A stretch of 64,000 nt of DNA from Tetrahymena thermophila SB210 (taxonomy: Eukaryota > Ciliophora > Oligohymenophorea > Hymenostomatida > Tetrahymenidae): the NCBI RefSeq assembly GCF_000189635.1, contig NW_002476535.1:62001-126000 (forward strand). Reading direction: 5' to 3'. This document shows positions 1-13,770 of the stretch, one piece after another. The notes beneath the pieces are model-generated. The model was not told where the DNA came from. It did no database searches and worked only from the letters and a program-made list of their open reading frames with translations. How positions within the stretch are numbered: position 1 is the stretch's first letter; every line of letters begins with the position of its first letter. The position numbers and the translations under genes are program-made.

Positions 1-858
1 GATTAAATTATATTTCTTAGATTTTAGAGTTCAATATTATGAAATTAAATGTATAAATATTTAAATTCAATGAGTTGAGTAAAAAAATATATTTATTTTG
101 TTATTTTACAATTTTTAAGCAAGTATTTATTTATCATGTTGTTTTAATTGTGGATTTAAAATAATAAAATACTTACTATTTTAAATATCAAGAAAATATC
201 ATAATAATTAGTATTAAAATTTTTTAAATATTAAATTTAATATAATAAAATTATTATTATTGAGGATAGGGATGTTATTTAAAAAAATTGTGGTAAAAAA
301 AATTTACTATCTTATAAAAATAAAAAAATTTCATCTTAAGAGTTTCTGTTTAATTTTTTAATGTTTATTATAAATATAGTTATAAAGATGATATGAAATT
401 AATTATCGATAATATAGATGTTTTTCATTATAAATTTAGTAGTGAGTTGAGCAAATTTTTACTTACTTACTTTAAATTCATATTTATAAAAATAAATACA
501 ATAAAAAATTTACCATTAATTTTGTTTATTTTCATAAAATTTAAAAAAAAAAGACAAAATTGTCATTATTAAATTATTTTTATTTCTTTCACTTATTTCT
601 TTTATATCTAATTATCTGGAATTCTTTTAGAATTGAGAATTTATTTTTATTTATCATTTTTATAACTACTTCTTCTAGCTATCATAATATTTAAAATAAA
701 TAGCTTATAATTTAGAAAAATGAAAAAATATAAGACCTTCACAAATTATTTACTTCTTTCTTAAAGCATTTTAACAGAAAATAATAGTAATAATATTTTG
801 TTTGATAAAATATCTGTTGAGCTTTTAGAAGAAAACACATGTAACTTAACCAAGAGTA
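1..858. other. AT-rich non-coding DNA
   Basis: No reading frame with convincing codon use or family similarity is visible here, and no tRNA-like or strong hairpin structure stands out. The sequence is almost entirely A/T homopolymer tracts and short A/T mixtures, the normal texture of ciliate intergenic DNA. Confidence 0.6.
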
Positions 859-1134
859 ATGAATAGAACCCAAAGTCTCAAATTTGAGGCTGTATTTAAG
901 ATTGAATCAAGATTCAATAGTTTCTATAACTTAGTTGGCAAATATAAATATGTCAGAAAATCCTTAAGCGTTTAATTGCTTATACGTATGACCATCGCTT
1001 ATTAGTCAATCCCTTAATTTTATATATCATAGATGAAATTAAACTTATCTTATATCAAATTAAAGTAAAAAACACTAAAATATTAATAAAAATATACTAA
1101 GAAGATAAATATTGAATTCATAATAGTAAAATGA
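859..1134 (+). CDS. Possible orphan exon or small protein, 91 codons
   Basis: This stretch is clearly less AT-rich than its surroundings and reads from ATG to TGA with the ciliate code. The first 70 or so residues have mixed composition, with phrases such as FEAVFKIESRFNSFYNLVG and LIRMTIAYQSIPQF; the last 20 are lysine-rich AT drift and may be intron. The open frame also continues upstream of the ATG. The strand and spacing would suit a 5' exon of the cysteine-rich membrane protein that follows, but I could not find a phase-consistent join to the next exon at 1614. It could instead be a short independent gene or a decayed copy. I recognise no domain. Confidence 0.4.
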
Positions 1135-1613
1135 TTTTATTAATAATATTTAATATTGTATAAATACTTTATTTTTAAGTAAAATTGAAATACCTAATTT
1201 AAATTTATTTATTAAAAAATAATTAATTTTTTTCATTGAAATAATTTGGAGAAAAGAGGAAAAATAGATAAAATATCTTATTTATAGATTTCTTATACTT
1301 TAATTTTTACTTTTTATAAATAAAAGTAGCTTATTTAATAAAATTAATTTATATTTTCTAACTATATTTAATATTGTATACTAACAATTTATTAAATTAT
1401 CCTTAAGCTATAGAAATTTGTTTTGAAAGCTTTTTCAAAAGTATTAATTTTTTATGTTTGATTAAATTATCATAAATAAACAGATTAATCAAAACAAAAA
1501 TAAACTTAAAATAGCTAAAATTTGCAAAGGTTTGAAATTATATTTTTTGATTGAGCATAATTAAATTCACTCTAAGTGGTTTTTTAAAAAAATTATAAAT
1601 TTTAATTAATTAG
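1135..1613. other. AT-rich DNA, possibly intron and promoter
   Basis: No supported coding here. The segment ends in a good 3' splice acceptor (TAG ending at 1613) before the first exon I can place for the downstream membrane protein, so part of it may be intron. Confidence 0.45.
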
Positions 1614-4600
1614 CTCGATAACTACCACGTCTTTTTAAATTTACAGAAGCTAAATAACCTAACCAATACTTTAATTGAGAGAAAGTTAAAAATAGTGCAG
1701 GTAAAAATCTTGATAAATTACTCTGCCAAAATCAAAGTTGATAGAGATGATTTTTTATCATATTGTAGAAAAGCGAAAAGAATATTTTTTAAAAAGAAAG
1801 TAAATTTTTTATTAAAATTTTAAAGAATTCAACTAGAGGTTCAATGAAGGTTAATTTTTAAAATATAAAATATGAAAAAACGAGTAATAAATCAGATATT
1901 ATTTAGATGTATCATAAGCTTATGAATATGCTTGTAGCTTACATAAGTATTTTAAACCATTTTCATAAATTTTACTTTGTGTAATCTGTAAATGGATATG
2001 ACTGCTCTGGAGAAATAAGTAGCTTGAAATCAAATTCTAGTAAATTTAAAAAAAAATAAAATGATTTAACTATATAATGAATTTTTACAAAAGATATTAT
2101 GTGTGCTATGGAATTTTTTAAACTCAAGGATATTACACCACTTAAAGATGATAAAAATTTATCATTACCAGAAAATTGTTACCAAATAACATTAATGAGT
2201 GGAATGCCTTTTATTGGAGGTAATAGCTGTGATTTTACAAAGCCTTTATAACTTACATACAATAAGTAATTTTTTAAATGAAATTCTTATCTTTTATATT
2301 TTTAGACTAGATTTTTAAAACAATATTTAATGTTAACATCTGCTTATTTAAATTTATTAAAATTTTATAGCTCTACTTATTACGCCAGCAAAGTTAGTAT
2401 TTAATAAAAATATGTAGTAGTAGCCAAGCCATAATGTCCTTAATAGCTTGAAATTAACATTTCTATTAATTAATTTAGCTTTTTTTATAACTAAACTCCT
2501 CCTTACAAAGGTCCTGGCTTTTGTGACTATTATTCAAATAACTTTTTTTAAACTACAGACAGCCTAAACTCTTAGACTTTATCTATTTCTTTATCTGTAA
2601 AAAAACCCTCTATATAAAGTTAAATTTATATGTATTATCTAGCTATCTTGGTATTTTAAGTAAATTTTAATAGTATTTCTTTAAACATTTTGATTGAAAA
2701 ATGAGTGGGATGAATATAAAATATCACAAATAAACAAAAGATAATAAATTGAATTGTTTGTTTGATAGATTGAAAAAACTCTTCTTTACTCTATAAACTT
2801 TTTATCCATTTTAAAATAACATTTTTTCCTCCATATTTATTACTTTTTTTACACAGCCAGATTAAAATTATTTGATTACAATTTACTTTATTAATTAATT
2901 GAAATTTAAAAAATTAAAAAAAGTGTCCTTAGTACTGTAGCTCTTGTGATAATGATTAGAAAAGTTGCTTTAGCTGTATGGATGGGTATTACTTAGATAA
3001 TAATGTTTGTTAAAAATGTGACATTAATTGTTAAACTTGCAACGGTCCTTCATCTACTGATTGCTCCACATGTAACTAAGGTAGTTACTTATATAGGAAT
3101 AACTAATGTGTAAGTTGTAAAAGTGATGGTACTTATATTGAAAATAACCTTTGCTTTGACTGTGACTCTAGTTGCTAAACTTGTAACGGTAAAAGTTAAA
3201 ACGATTGTTTAAGTTGCTACCAAGGGTTTTAAATAGTGAATAATTATTGTTAATAAGATTTTTTTATGTACAGCTCAAACGCATTTAGTAAATCTGATAT
3301 TCACTAATTAGAACAATTTTCTCAATAACTTTCTTCCTCGGTTCTTATTAGTAGCGCATTTATGAGTTTATTCTAAAACTTGTTATCATCATCCAACATA
3401 GGGTTATTAGTAAATGGTTACATATGCCAAAAGTACAGTTTCCTTCTACTACTAGATATTATGTTGCCAGAATAAATTTATTAGACTCTATATGCTTTAA
3501 AAAGTAAATATTTTATAAAAATTATTTTAAAAATAAATGGATAATAATTTTTTGTAAGCAAATATTTAATATTTTTATTTTTATTAAAACTTAGATCAAT
3601 ATCCTACCTAATAATTTTCCTTTTTGAATTTTTTCTAAGGTTCGGCTAATTAAAGCGGCTATTAATACGAAAATTAAAGATATTAAAAAGTTGGTATATC
3701 ATATGATATCTTATAAACATCCGGCTAACATTTAATAATATTTCTAATATGTCTTATCAGCTTCTTTAGTTTTTATGCAATATTAGAATTTGTATAAAAT
3801 AAAAAAATCTTCTAAATTTCTAAATTTTTTTATGATAAAATCATTTCAAGCTATTTAATTCAATTCTTTTAAATTTCATTTATGATATTTTTAATTGGAT
3901 TGAACTAACAATTAAAAGATATTCTCTTACATTTTAATAATAATAAAATAGGAATTAAAATAACATTTCTCATTATTTTTTCTTTGCAAGCCTTTTTTGT
4001 CTTTTAAATTCTTTACTTATTTGTAAATAATAAAAAACTTATCTAAAAAAAATCTGCTTTCAATCAAATTGTGAGATTAAAAATATTAAATGGTGCTACG
4101 TTTGAAAAAAGACTTGCAAGTAATTTTATGATAATCAATTTAACATTTGAATCCTTCATAGTGCCAACTATATTTATTCAACTAAGCTAACATTGGAAGG
4201 TGGCTCTAATACTTTTGATGATAATTGAATTAATTTAATTAGTAATCCTACTTTATATGAGACCATTTTAATCTCGACTAATCACTTCTTATTATTTCTT
4301 ATACAACATTTTGTGGCTTGGGATGTATATTCAATTCATACTATTAGGTACATATAGCTAAAATCAAGATTATGATATCAGCCAAGCATTAAATAGGCTA
4401 AGCTATACTTTTTTGTTTACATTTGTAGCTATCCTATCTTTACATCCACTTTATATGATTGCTTTTTTTTTAGTTTAATTATTTAACTTGATAGCATCTA
4501 ATAAATAATAATAAAAAACTCAAGATTAACTTGAGCTTGGACCCATTATAAATCAAAGTAATCATGATAAAATTACATATAGTAAACCCTATTAATTATA

Positions 4601-4685
4601 TCGCTTTTCTAAATAATAAGAAATACTTTTAGATCAACGAGTATGGAGATATAAGGTTACAAAAAAAAATAGGTAATATGCATGA
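1614..4685 (+). CDS. Cysteine-rich (furin-like repeat) multi-pass membrane protein, 5' end unresolved
   Basis: Six exons join in phase: 1614-1700, 1769-2039, 2094-2265, 2371-2659, 2933-3503 and 3595-4685 (TGA). Introns are 54 to 273 bp. The N-terminal exons encode an extracytoplasmic-looking region with scattered cysteines. From about 2933 comes a run of CxxC pairs at regular spacing, with motifs such as CMDGYYL, CQTCNG and CLSCYQGF, typical of furin-like or growth-factor-receptor cysteine-rich repeats. The last exon holds several hydrophobic helices separated by basic loops (for example around 3720-3790, 3950-4030, 4140-4260 and 4380-4500) and a polar tail. This architecture, Cys-rich ectodomain followed by a multi-pass C-terminal region, belongs to a large ciliate family of unknown function, probably surface proteins. 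No start codon with a convincing leader is seen at 1614, so a 5' exon is missing, perhaps the open stretch at 859-1134. Confidence 0.82.
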
Positions 4686-6785
4686 GCTCTTTAAAAGGGT
4701 TAATTCTCATTAAATATTTTAATAATTATTTAATATATCTTCTATTTTAAACAAATAATATAGTAAAAATAACAGGAATAAATATATAAATATGTTAATA
4801 AATTTTAATATTTTTTATGTTTTTTTTTTCATCTACTTCATCTTTAATTACAAACATATTTACAATCAAATGTTCCAAAAAAAAAAACTCAAGTAATAAT
4901 TTCAAAATTTTAATAACATTTGGAAAAAATTGATAAAAAGTAAATCTTTCATAAAAAAATGATTTTTTTTTAATTAAAACAAAAAATTAATACAAAATTA
5001 AAACTTATATAAACCAATTCTTAAAGTATATTGTTTGATTACATAATATTTTCTAATTTTAGTTGATGTAAAACATATTAAAATAAATTTATATAGATAG
5101 TTTAACTTTATTTTGATTTAAGTTTTTAAAATTTATATAGATAACACATAAAAATAATAGTTAAGTTAAATTCTATTGGGTGAAGTCGTAAAATGAAATA
5201 TTTTATGTGAAATGCATTCTATTTATATAAAAAGTACATTATAATATCAATTTTTAAATTTAAAACATAAAAATGTAAATAAATTATTTAAAATTGTAAA
5301 TATTCACAGTGTAATGTCTAATGTATGTGTGGTATGAATTTAAAAATTTTGTAGAAAAATTTTTGATGTTTACTAGAAAAGTTGATTTGTTTAAAAATAA
5401 ATTTAATTAGTTTCTTTTTAGGCTTTTTTTTAAATACTAGAAATAAAATAGGATATTTTCATTTCAAAACTTTTTTAAAGTTCTACATTTTAACATTTAT
5501 GAAAATGAGAATAAGTCTAGATAGATATATTCAACTTTGATTTGTTTAATTTTTGTATTTAAAATATTGCTGTGTTCTATAAAAAATATTTTTCTTTATA
5601 CTTTAAATTAAACAAAAATGAAAAGAAAATTGTTTTTAAATTCTACAAACAGTTTATGATTAGGAAAATAACATAAATCTAATTAAAGTTACTAGAAATT
5701 TTATAGGTAAATATAAAATTGAATTAGCAATTCTAAAAGAATAAAAAAAATGAAATTAAGGAGAATATTTTGATAAAATACTTAAAGAAAAATTAATATA
5801 CCTATTTATTAGCCTTAACCATTTTCTTGTCCTATAATAAATGACTAATACCGAAAGCTATCATTTTTTTAAAGAAGTTAGAATAATGCATTATTATAAA
5901 AATTAAAATAGAAATTTAATGTTTTGTTTAACTTACTAGAAATTTAATAGATTTAATTTTGTAATTTTAAATTGGATAAATATGAAATTCATTTTTAAAG
6001 CTCTAAATCATAAAAATAAATGAATAAATTTTATTAGGCAACTAGAAAAATTATAGAAAAGACTAAAATCTCATGAATAATTCAGTTAAATTCTAAAATA
6101 AATATTAAATAAATAGAAAAATCAAATTATTGTAGAATTTTTTTTACAAATACTGTTTATAATAATTTTATTTTTTATAATAATTTTTAAAATAAAAAAT
6201 AAATTTCAGTATTATTTAAACATTTATTTTATATTTAAAAATAGTTGTTGGTTTTAAAATAGAATTCTAAAAATAAATTAATTTGAATATTTACTAGAAG
6301 TTTTATAGAAATAATTCTCTTGAAATTAGCAATAAATCTTTTTTTCACAAGGTGCTATTTTTAAAAAATAATTTTTTTCAAAGTAGAGTTTTTAAATACA
6401 AAAAAAAATAATTTTTTTTAACGAGTTAAGATAGACATGTTAAGATTTTAATTATTTATTGCTACCTAAGATATTTATTTTCTTAAAAGCTAATTTTTTC
6501 CTGAATTTACTAAAGTAATTGTTAAACACAAATTAGAGATTTACTAGAAATTTCATAGAACTTTTATGTCATTATTTGCCAAATTAGATTCAAAAGTTTT
6601 ATAAATTCAAACTGATTTTGGTAAATCAAAAATTTCATAAATTAGTATGATTACTTTGTTGAACTGTAATTTTATAATAGATGAAATCTCTATAAAAACA
6701 AAGGTAAGTATGATTGAAATAAATAAATATTAATTAACTAAATAAATAAATAAATAAAAAAATAAAATAAAATAATAAATTAAAA
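4686..6785. other. Intergenic DNA with degenerate repeats
   Basis: No gene is supported in these 2.1 kb. The right half carries dispersed copies of a short motif (separate repeat entry). The last 60 bases before the protease start are rich in AAATAAATA runs, typical of ciliate 5' flanks. Confidence 0.6.
5369..6562 (+). repeat. Degenerate direct repeats, core TTTACTAGAAATTTTATAG
   Basis: The core or a near copy occurs at about 5369, 5434, 5689, 5933, 6039, 6291 and 6541. Successive spacings are roughly 65, 255, 244, 106, 252 and 250 bp, so most copies sit one step of about 250 bp apart. Some flanking words recur as well: ATTAGCAAT shortly after the copies at 5689 and 6291, and a TTCTACAAACAGTTTAT-like phrase at about 5641 and 6134. 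The array ends about 225 bp before the protease ATG. It looks like an old, diverged tandem duplication or a set of spaced regulatory sites; sequence alone does not decide. Confidence 0.5.
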
Positions 6786-7838
6786 ATGAACTCAAAGATA
6801 TTTGTTGCTATTACTTTAATCCTACTTGGAATTCAATGTGTCTCTGCATTTGATGAAAGAGCTTTTGGAGAAGAAGCTGCTAAATTAATAACTGTTTAGG
6901 GTTTACACAACTTTAACAAATGGGAAAGAAGCTTTAGCTCAGGACGTAGTCGTACCTATCTATCAGAAGAAGAAAGAACTTACCGTCAAATTGTTTTCCT
7001 TTAGAATGATTAGAATATCTAAAAACACAACAGTGACAGCAACAATACTTACAAGCTTTAACACAACCAGTTCTCTGACATGACAAAAGATGAATTTGCC
7101 CATCGTGTCCTTAATTCCTAACTCAAAACTTCTGCATCTTCTTCTTCTTAACCTGCTTAAACTCCCTAACTAAGAGGAAGTGTAGATGCTAGTTTGAATG
7201 CAAGTCAAGGATTTGACTGGAGAAATTACTAAGGTGTTCTTGGTAATGTTAAAAATTAAGGTTAGTGTGGTTCATGCTGGACATTTGCAACTGCAGGTGT
7301 TTTAGAATCCTATTATGCTCTTAAGTATCAATAATCTCTTATTTTCTCTGAATAAGATATTGTTGATTGCGCTTCACGTTCTTATGGCTATTAATCTGAT
7401 GGTTGCAATGGCGGTTTCCCCAGCGAAGGATTACAATATGCATCCACAGTTGGTCTAGTTTAATCTGATTACTATCCTTATGTTGCTGTCTAAGGTACTT
7501 GCAGATAAGTCAATGCTCCTCGTTATCAGTTGTTAGATTAATACTACTCAGTATAATAATCTTCCAGTGCACTTTAGTATGCAATTACAAGAGCTCCTAC
7601 TGCTGTTGGTGTAGATGCTAGTACTTGGTAATTCTACAATAGTGGTGTTTATAACGGTTGTGGTAAAACTTAAAGAAATCAATTAAATCACGCTGTTATT
7701 GCAGTTGGTTATGATGCCTACGGAAACTGGATTATTAGAAACTCATGGGGCACAAGCTGGGGACAAAGTGGTTATATTACTCTTGCTAGAGGAAATACTT
7801 GTGGTGTTCTCTATGATAACTATGCCATAAATATTTGA
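6786..7838 (+). CDS. Secreted papain-family (C1A) cysteine protease, 350 aa
   Basis: A single uninterrupted ciliate-code frame. Residues 1-20 form a signal peptide, so the enzyme is likely lysosomal, phagosomal or secreted. Residues about 40-110 match the I29 inhibitor propeptide, ending in [14 protein letters not shown]. The mature peptidase starts near FDWRNYQGVLG at about 143. The catalytic triad is intact: Cys164 in NQGQCGSCW (oxyanion Gln158), His302 in NHAVIAVGY and Asn319 in NSWGTSWG. The GCNGG motif is at 207-210. The usual CWAFS reads CWTFA. The length is normal for cathepsin L-like zymogens. A short Ser/Pro linker precedes the mature domain. Ciliates carry many such enzymes for digestion of food vacuole contents, which is the likely role, though the exact substrate cannot be read from sequence. 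Confidence 0.97.
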
Positions 7839-9106
7839 TTATAAATAATTAAATAAAAATAAATATTAACTTGTCAACTCTATTTTATATATATAGTAAT
7901 CACTTAAATTTACCGAGTTACTTTCTAATTATTTCTTGCTTTTTATATTTATTAACCTTCTTTTATAGTCATAAATTAACATTTTAATTAAATATGTTAA
8001 ACATTGTGAAATATATTTTTGGATAAGTTGAAAAAATAGTTATTGTTTATTTATTTTATTTTTAAATTTCTTAGATAACAAAAAAGCTATTAAATATATA
8101 AATAATTTTTTTTCAATTCAAAAATAGTTTTCTTATTAGTAAATACACCAAAAACCATATAATATAATATATAGATAATCGAATGCAAACTTTTTCTTAT
8201 TTTTTTATCAAAAGTAAGTCTAACTTTATTTTTACTCTAAAAATATTATCTGAATAATTATCTTAACCAATTTTGAAAAGCTTTTAAAATTAATTAACCT
8301 TTAATAAAATTTGATTATTATTCAAACTTATGGGTTATATTGTTTGTTTAAATAGAGAATAACTTGATTAAGAATTTAATTTTTAATGATATGTCAAAAA
8401 ACTTTGAAATTCAAAAGTAAAAAAGAATAAAAATTTAAAAATTAACTAAAGTTATCAATCTTATTTTTATATTAAAGTAATATGAAATAAAAAGTTAAAT
8501 TGAATATGAAATAGAATAATTAACCTAAAATATTTTAAATATAAAATTTACTGTTTTTGTTTAGTAATTAATAATATTTAAAAAATAAAGTCAATAGCAA
8601 ATGAAATAAAAATTAAAATATTACTAAAGATATCTTATTTTTTTAGAAAGTTATTAGATATAAAAGATTAATTCGAAAATGAAATAGAATAATAAATTAT
8701 TATCTCTAATAGATAAAAGACAAATTAAAATTTATATATAAAATATATTATTAAGCTTTTAAGTAAGTAAATTAATTATATTTGTATTTCTTTAATGATG
8801 TGATCGTTTTTTGTTATTTGCTAATTTATTTTCTTAATTACTTGCTATTTATTATCTAATCCTTGTGTATTTAATAGAATAAAAGGACTGAACTACCACC
8901 TTAAATTACTAAATCATTATTAATTAAGCACGATCAACTTATAAAAAGCTCAAATTATTAGTTGAGTTGAGCTTTAATTACTACTATGATTATTATTTGT
9001 AAACTATTTAGTCATGTTTAAATTGCTAACACTTCCTTTAAGTTTGAATTTACTTCTTCTTTTCTTTAGTATTTTAAAACATAAATTGTTATTTATTTTT
9101 TATCAA
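7839..9106. other. AT-rich intergenic DNA
   Basis: This lies between the 3' end of the protease and the 3' end of the minus-strand gene. It contains the two 3' flanks and no supported gene, RNA or repeat. Confidence 0.65.
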
Positions 9107-12100
9107 TCAATAAAATAATAACTAAACTAAATTTTTATTAATTACTTCGTCAAGCTCTTTGAGTTTTTCTTGTTTTATTTTCAATAATTCTTGCTTATTT
9201 ATCTATTTTTCTTGTTCTTATCTTTTCCTCTTAACTTCTGGAAGGTTTTCATAATTCTTCTTTGTAAGAGCATACATTTCTTTCTCTGATATCTGATTTT
9301 TAATATTTTAAATTTAAAACAACCTTTTCAATATTTTTAAGAAATTACCTTAGGTTTGATTCCTTGAGCTAATCTGATCATTAGTTCTTCTCTTTTTTTA
9401 GAATAATTAGGAGACTTCATTCTTTAATTTCCATTTATTGATTCTTAATTTAATTATTCTTATTCAGATTAAAATCTCTATTATGCCTTTGCTTTCAATT
9501 TTGGGTTTACTCTATTACCATATTCTTTCATCTCTTAGCGAAGTTTAATCATATCTTCTTTACTTCTTTTACCCTTACTCTCCTTTTAACCAGTATGCTA
9601 ATTCCCTACTGGTAATTCATCAATAACTGCAACAGGATAGCTTTCTTTATTTTCATTGACTACTTTTTCTTCTACTTTTGATGTACTAAAAGCTCTTTTC
9701 TATCCATCCATTTTCTATGCCAGTTTTTTTCTTTTCTCCTAAAATATTTCAGCTAAACTCTTTTACTATTCTTTTGGTTGAACTTAAGTAGAAAGATCTA
9801 TTTCAAGCTTTTCAAATCCATGTTTGTTTGCATTTACTTTATTACTATTATCAAATTACTCTATTTATTCTATATTAGTGTTTCTTATCATTTCATCAAA
9901 CTAATTTTTAAATAATTAAATATATTATCAGAATTAAATTTTAAAAACACTACATTAGAATTCATTAGGGACTAATTCTTATTTTGTTGCTTATTGTTTC
10001 TAAAAGTAAAAGTATCTTTTTCTTAGGTAAAAGATCTAAAATTGCTTCTTTGTGTATCAGAATTTAAATTTCCTCTAGTTTGCATAGAAAGAGGTTTATT
10101 GGCATTAGTTTTTTCTTAATCAGTTTTATTATTTTTTGTATCTTGAATTTCATCAAAGTCTTCATCGTTTGCATCAAGAATGTCAAAATCATCATTATCA
10201 TTTTACTCTTTTTCACAGAAAATAAAAAATTAATTTAACTTTTTGATGAAATAATTTATTTTTTAAATTTAATTTTTCTCTCAATAAATAAATAAAATAT
10301 TTGCATAATTTATTTTATAAATATTTATTACCATTTTTTATTTCATTGCTAATATTAGAGCTGTTTATATTAAAAGAAAGACTCTGCATATTTTTTAGTT
10401 TTTCATCTAATATTTCATGACTTAGAACCATATTCTTACTGCCATTTATCTCAAAATTATTTTTATTTTTATTCTTTATAAATAAATTATCAATAAAATA
10501 TTTAATTTATTAAAAATAATTTACTTTTTTTGGTGAAACTAAGTTATTATTTATTATGATTGGTTGATTTTAGTTACCTAAACTAGGATGAATTATATAT
10601 TGTTGCTGTTATTATTATGCTGAAGGATATACTGAGTTTACTGCCTAGTTGAAGGTATTAGTATTATTTTTATCAATATATTAAAAGTCTAAGATTTATT
10701 CTTAATGATTAGAATTTATAGGAGTACTTAGTTAATTTTAACAGGCGGATTAAGGCATCATCACCTAAGAATTTTAATAGTATTGACCTAAAATTGGATT
10801 TTGTTTATTATCTGCAGGAGTACCAATATGCTAATTTGTGAAGTTGCCTATAATATGTGACTATGCAATATGTTATTACATATAAGGAGAAGCTGTCTAG
10901 CCATACAAAATATTGTATGGTGGAGGAATAAGCTACAATGCTTAATGTTGATGTTGTTGTTATTGCTATTGAAACAAAATATTCTAAATTTGAGTTTAAT
11001 GATTTTACTATGTTTAAACAAGAGCTAATTACTGTTAAAATAATTACTGTTGTATTTATTAAATCTAAGAGGTCAATTAAGTTTATATTTGATTCTATTA
11101 GGTAGGAAGGCCATACAATCCGAATTAGTTTTACTAAGGAACTTAAATTCCCATATTTAAGCTGCTGTTGTTCTAGCAAACAGATAAGTTTGATTGGTTA
11201 CGATTAATAAAGTTATTTCCATCCCTTTTTAAATTAAAATATGGTTTATAACTAAAAAAATTTAATATATTATTTGTTACATTGGAGTGTTAAGTTTATT
11301 TTAGCAAGTATGAGTAAATTATTGGAAATTATTTAATCTTGATGAAATAATCTAAGAGCTTGAGCAAGCTTAACAGTTGCTTGGAGAAAGAGGATTATTG
11401 TGGTGACAATTATGATTTGAGCATAGGTGCTATTATAAATTGCATTGTTTATTTTAAGAAATTTAAGAGCTTTGTTAATGGGTCGAGTTTCCTGCTGTTG
11501 ATCTGTTGCTGTTTCTTTCTTCAAGTAAAAATTATTATTGATTTGTGCTAAAATTTTATTATTAATTAGTTAAGTTCGAATTATAATTAGATTGAGGAGC
11601 TGTGCAAAAATAGCTATTTTCATCATTTAAAGGAATATTTGATAGCTATTCACTAGCTTTTTTTGAAAGAATATTTTAATTTTTTATATCGGTCTTTTTA
11701 TTTGACTTATGACTTCCTTTTTTGCTTTATTTTACTTGATTTTTTTACTAAAAATCTCCTTCTTGGTAGGAATCATGTGATGATAGAGATGGGGAAGAAG
11801 ATGAAGAAGAGGAAGAGCAAGAAGAGGAGTACTTTCTCTTATTTAATTTATTTTTAAGACCTTTAGATTTGCCTCTTTTATTAACCAATTCATCTTCCTT
11901 AAAGCACTTTGTAGAAACGTTTCTCTAAGTTAAAATAATTTCATTTCTTTTATTGCTCTTTGAGCGAGTTTTTTAAGAAGCGTTGTTATTTTTAACCAAA
12001 TTGACAAATTCGTCTTCTTTTATTTCTTTTCTATTAACTTTGAAGGTATTTTTATCTATCTTCTGCTCATTTACTTACTATATAGTCTAGTTTATTGGTA

Positions 12101-13770
12101 AAGGATTTTTTTTCTCTTCAGCCATCATTAGTGGCTTACTGGCTACTCTTAATTTTTCAAGATTAGTGAGCATTTCTTACCTTTTACTTGATTTTTCATC
12201 ATTTTTCATTTCAGTTTCAAGAATATTTTCTTTTCCCAAAACATATCTTTTAGATATTTTTTATTCTTCAGTAGGAGTATAATTTGAATTTTTGTAATAA
12301 TTGGTTTAGTAACTTGTGTTAAATGTCTTAGATTATCCAAAACTAACTTTGACTTATTAATCATAAGCAAGCTAGTTAATTCCACTTTGTAAATATCTAA
12401 ATCCTATGTCATTGCTATTTCCTAATGAATTGACTGAGGAAAATTGATTTGAATTTCCTGAAATTTATAAAATGATATTTTAGAAAATTGTAAGAGAATA
12501 GCTAAAAAAATAAAGTAAATATTTAAATTACTTAATTCATTACTAGATTTCTTATACTAATAACTAATATCATTTAAAACAGAAGCGTCATTGTTAAAGT
12601 CAGCTATTTTTAAAAATTAAGAAAGATATATTTCAAATTTTCTGATTGAAAATATTGATGAATTAATTATATTCAAACAATCCTTTCGTTAAATTATTGA
12701 GTTAAATAATGTAAAATAATTAAATACCTTGGTTTTTTATATTTTGCTGATAGTTTTTTGATGGAGAAAAATTGAGAGCAATGCTATGTTCATCTTCTTA
12801 CTCAAGAAGCTTTTCTTTAATTAATATGAACAAAAATAAATTTTCTGTGTTGTAGAAACTGTCATTTTTTATATTTAAGTTTAAAATTTTGTTTTTCTTT
12901 GATGTAGAAAATAAATTGAATATTCTACCCTAAACTCTAGTAGAGAGTTTGCAATTAGAAGAAGGACGTTGAATTTATCTATTTGCGCTTTAAGGAACGC
13001 TTATTATTTCCTATAGAACTTCTCTTGATTGATTCCTGCTTACAAATATGTGCTCTTTAGATTCGCTATCCTATATTTCATTATGTAAAAAAATTTAAAT
13101 GAAACCATAGTAATGAATAATAATTCAATTTTAAAATAAATGAATCAATAAGAATATAATTTATAACTTACTTAGTTTCTATTAAAAAATTAAGTAGTAA
13201 GGGGATTTATATCATCTGTTTCAATTTTTTTAAATTCGCTTGCTAATGATATTTAAGAGGGCATCCTTGAAATTTCCGATCTAGAATCATAGCCATCTTT
13301 ATGTATTGAAATCTAGGAAGTATTTAAGGATACAACATTAAATTGATTTGTGGTATTGTATCTTTTATATTCCTAGTACTCCTTTTGTTGGGGTTCAATA
13401 TACAAGTCTTAATTATTCGTTTGCACTGGATTTTGGTATTGCTATTATTGCTACTATTAATATTGCTAATTCATATCAATAGTAGAGCGCTCATCAGTAC
13501 AACTTATCCCTTATCCCATATTTATACTTACTAATAATATAATTACTTGTATTATTGTTATTCTTATTTAATTGATATATTTTTTATTTATTTGTTAGTA
13601 AATAGTAGATGAAGTTAACACTAATAATATTTTTCTTTTTCAAATTTAAAGTTAAGTAGATTTTGATCTGAATTATAAATTAATTTTTCATTTAATTTAA
13701 ATTATAACAACGATCTATTTATGAATAAATCATCACTATTATTACTTTATATTCTAAACATTTCATTCAT
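9107..13770 (-). CDS. Large Ser/Gln/Asn-rich protein with charged C-terminal tail
   Basis: Start is taken at the ATG at 13770 (begins MNEMFRIQSNNSDD) and the TGA is at 9107. Introns that restore phase are seen at 13071-13171, 12604-12727, 12458-12531, 11252-11280, 10474-10524, 10208-10331, 9901-9953 and 9293-9348; joins in the first 600 bp (about 13170-13770) and near 12820-12930 are unresolved. The product is roughly 1,300 residues. The N-terminal part is Q/N-rich, the middle has a serine run near 11800-11840 and a long Q-rich stretch (10560-11220), and an acidic segment follows (about 10140-10200). The last 200 residues are charged and helical, with phrases such as LAEIFQEKRKKLAQKM, KLRQEMKEYGNRVNPK, RLAQGIKPKISEKEMYALTK and ENLPEVKRKRQEQEKQ. 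I recognise no named domain. The conserved-looking tail suggests a scaffold or cytoskeletal role, which is inference only. Two open frames inside it on either strand are shadows. Confidence 0.78.
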